Shown here in pieces: positions 6,046-7,224 of a DNA stretch of 7,224 bases. The notes below the pieces were generated by a model. The model made no database searches, was not told the DNA's origin, and was given only the letters and a program-made list of their open reading frames with translations. This DNA is from Acidobacteriota bacterium (GTDB lineage Bacteria > Acidobacteriota > Polarisedimenticolia > QHYA01). Where the stretch lies: the NCBI GenBank assembly GCA_003223995.1, contig QHYA01000099.1:1-7224 (forward strand). The letters run 5' to 3'. Each line of letters starts with the position of its first letter. Within the stretch, counting starts at the first letter, position 1. The position numbers and the translations under genes were made by a program.

Positions 6046-6488
6046 TACTGTTTTCTCCCGATCGCGATATCGAACGCATCCAGGATCAGAAGAATATTCA
6101 TCAGCCCAGCCGTCCAGAGGTAAGCGGTGCCGTAGGGGGTCTTCTCGGACTGGGTCCGGCGCCGCAGCTCGAGTCCGATGGTGCTGTGGGGATCCGGTCC
6201 CGCGTCCTCGGGCGGCAGGCGGTAGGCGAGCTGGCCGAAAATTTTCTCACGGGCCACGGCCTCCATGGGACCGGTGCCAACGTTCGCGAATACCTGGAGG
6301 TAGGAAAGCAGCGGCTGCCTGCGGTCGATGACCGACGGCTTCCCCTCGAAGGCGAGGCCGAGAGAAAAGGTTGTCATGACGACGACAAAGAATACGGCCG
6401 CCCGCAGCCGCCGACCCAGATAGAGATGCCCCGCGCCCGGCGCGAGCCAGGCCAGAACGCAGGCTATCGTGGCACGAGCCCCATTCAT
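6045..6488 (-). CDS. Small integral membrane protein, DUF6677-like (hypothetical)
   Basis: The 147-residue protein starts at an ATG that overlaps the rplI stop as ATGA. It has a hydrophobic N-terminal helix with LAWLAPGAGHLYLGRRLRA near 12-30, then a second helix (AVFFVVVMTTFSLGLAF), a central region with LLSYLQVFANVGTGP, and a C-terminal helix in AYLWTAGLMNILLILDAFD. The P-G-x-G-H-x-Y-L-G-R motif is typical of TM2/DUF6677-like small membrane proteins, but my family assignment comes from memory of the pattern. Function is unknown. It is tightly linked to rplI and to the 57-residue protein, so it is probably expressed with the ribosomal genes. Confidence 0.72.
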   Translation of the reverse strand: MNGARATIACVLAWLAPGAGHLYLGRRLRAAVFFVVVMTTFSLGLAFEGKPSVIDRRQPLLSYLQVFANVGTGPMEAVAREKIFGQLAYRLPPEDAGPDPHSTIGLELRRRTQSEKTPYGTAYLWTAGLMNILLILDAFDIAIGRKQ

Positions 6489-6931
6489 TTCTCGGCCACC
6501 ACCTCCAGGGTCACCTGCGCTGTCACTTCTCGGTGCAGCCTGACCGGCACCGTGTGCGTCCCCATGGTCCGGATCGGCTCGGTGAGGACGATCCTTCGCC
6601 TGTCGATCTCGATCCCATGAGCGGCGAGAAGATCGGAGATCTCCTGGGCTGTAACCGACCCGTAGAGGTGCCCCTCCTCCCCGACCTTCTTCGGGATCGA
6701 CAGGCTCATCTCCGCGATGCGCCCCGCCACCGCTTGCGCTTCATGTTGCTCCCTCAGCTCCCGTGCCTCCTTCGCCCGCCTCTCGGCGGCCAGCATCTTC
6801 CGGAAGCCGGGGGTGTCCAGATAGGCGAGCTTCTTGGGAATCAGGAAGTTCCGCCCGTAGCCCGACGCGACTTCGACGATGTCCCCGCGCCGGCCCAGAT
6901 TCTCCACGTTTTCTCTCAACACGATCTTCAT
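6485..6931 (-). CDS. rplI: 50S ribosomal protein L9
   Basis: The 148-residue protein begins MKIVLRENVENLG and carries the L9 signature GYGRNFLIPKKLA at 24-36. A long charged connecting helix (about 41-75) and a C-terminal rRNA-binding domain follow, matching the usual dumbbell L9 of about 150 residues. A longer frame from TTG at 6973 would add 14 proline-rich residues and overlap the rpsR stop, but L9 proteins begin at this MKxxL site, so 6931 is preferred. L9 binds 23S rRNA near the L1 stalk. rpsR lies 38 bases upstream, the common S18-L9 pairing. Confidence 0.97.
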   Translation of the reverse strand: MKIVLRENVENLGRRGDIVEVASGYGRNFLIPKKLAYLDTPGFRKMLAAERRAKEARELREQHEAQAVAGRIAEMSLSIPKKVGEEGHLYGSVTAQEISDLLAAHGIEIDRRRIVLTEPIRTMGTHTVPVRLHREVTAQVTLEVVAEK

Positions 6932-6969
6932 CGGATCATCCCCGGGGTCATGAGGAGGCGGTTGCGCCG

Positions 6970-7224
6970 TCAATCCGTCGTGAACGGCAGAAACGCAATG
7001 TTACGGGCCCTCTTGATCGCCAGCTGCAGCTCCCTCTGGTGCATGGCACAGGTCCCCGAGATCCGCCTCGGCAAGATCTTCCCGCGCTCGGGGACGTAGC
7101 CCTGCAGCAGCTTGACGTCCTTGTAGTCGATGAAAGGAATTTTCTCGTCACAGAACTTGCAGAACTTGCGGCGGCGGAAGAGGAACTTCTTCGGCCCCTT
7201 CCATCCTGCCTTCCTCTGCGCCAT
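6970..7224 (-). CDS. rpsR: 30S ribosomal protein S18
   Basis: The 84-residue protein is complete from the ATG at the window edge to TGA; its ribosome site is outside the window. Family features are KKFLFRRRKFCKFC, FIDYKDVKLL, GKILPRRISGTCA and the basic RNA-binding helix with IKRARNIAFLPF. S18 sits on the 30S platform next to S6. Cys22, Cys25, Cys59 and His62 are arranged as in the zinc-binding form of S18, which many bacteria have lost. Because its start coincides with the last base given, a slightly longer N-terminus cannot be excluded, but MAQRKAGW is a plausible start. Confidence 0.96.
   Translation of the reverse strand: MAQRKAGWKGPKKFLFRRRKFCKFCDEKIPFIDYKDVKLLQGYVPERGKILPRRISGTCAMHQRELQLAIKRARNIAFLPFTTD

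Noticed and set aside
6932..6973. 14-residue N-terminal extension of L9 from TTG
   Set aside because: L9 proteins begin at MKIVL; the extension is proline-rich and overlaps the rpsR stop.

Overview
The window is GC-rich, densely coded DNA from a Gram-negative bacterium. It has a periplasmic thiol-redox protein, an outer-membrane beta-barrel candidate and a LolA-like periplasmic protein. The SurA-N plus DsbA-like architecture, the small membrane protein next to rplI and the VanZ protein suggest Acidobacteriota or a similar deep-branching lineage. That placement is inference from gene style, not a database result.

Layout. A leuC/aconitase-family gene ends on the plus strand at 234. Everything else reads on the minus strand. 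From the right edge leftward the order is rpsR (S18), rplI (L9), a DUF6677-like small membrane protein, a 57-residue membrane protein, a VanZ domain fused to a glutaredoxin-like domain, a leuB-type dehydrogenase, a LolA-like lipoprotein-sorting protein, an outer-membrane beta-barrel candidate, then a 174-base gap with a possible promoter and a DsbA-like gene. The DsbA-like gene ends at a strong UUCG-loop terminator facing the convergent leuC-like gene. Several junctions overlap (ATGA, TAATG, TTGA), so the block from rplI to leuB is probably translationally coupled.

Most important observation. The DsbA-like gene (367..1656) is interrupted by one in-frame TGA at 970-972. The TGA falls exactly where the first cysteine of the CPFC active site should be, so the site reads U-P-F-C. 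The reading frame continues without a break into a normal DsbA-like C-terminal half. Four nucleotides after the TGA there is a 33-nt hairpin with a GGUCC loop, resembling a bacterial SECIS element. The gene therefore very probably encodes a 429-residue exported selenoprotein: signal peptide, SurA-like N-terminal region, Sec-containing thioredoxin fold, and a proline-rich then Lys/Asp/Gly-rich tail. Standard gene calling would split it into two fragments.

Other points. The VanZ-glutaredoxin gene has an in-frame TAG where the family usually carries Trp, just before its first membrane helix. The leuB-type enzyme has an APKYAG motif like NADP-dependent isocitrate dehydrogenases. The LolA-like/beta-barrel pair lacks an adjacent RND transporter in this window. 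No rRNA, tRNA, CRISPR or mobile element was seen, and no gene-free stretch exceeds 174 bases.
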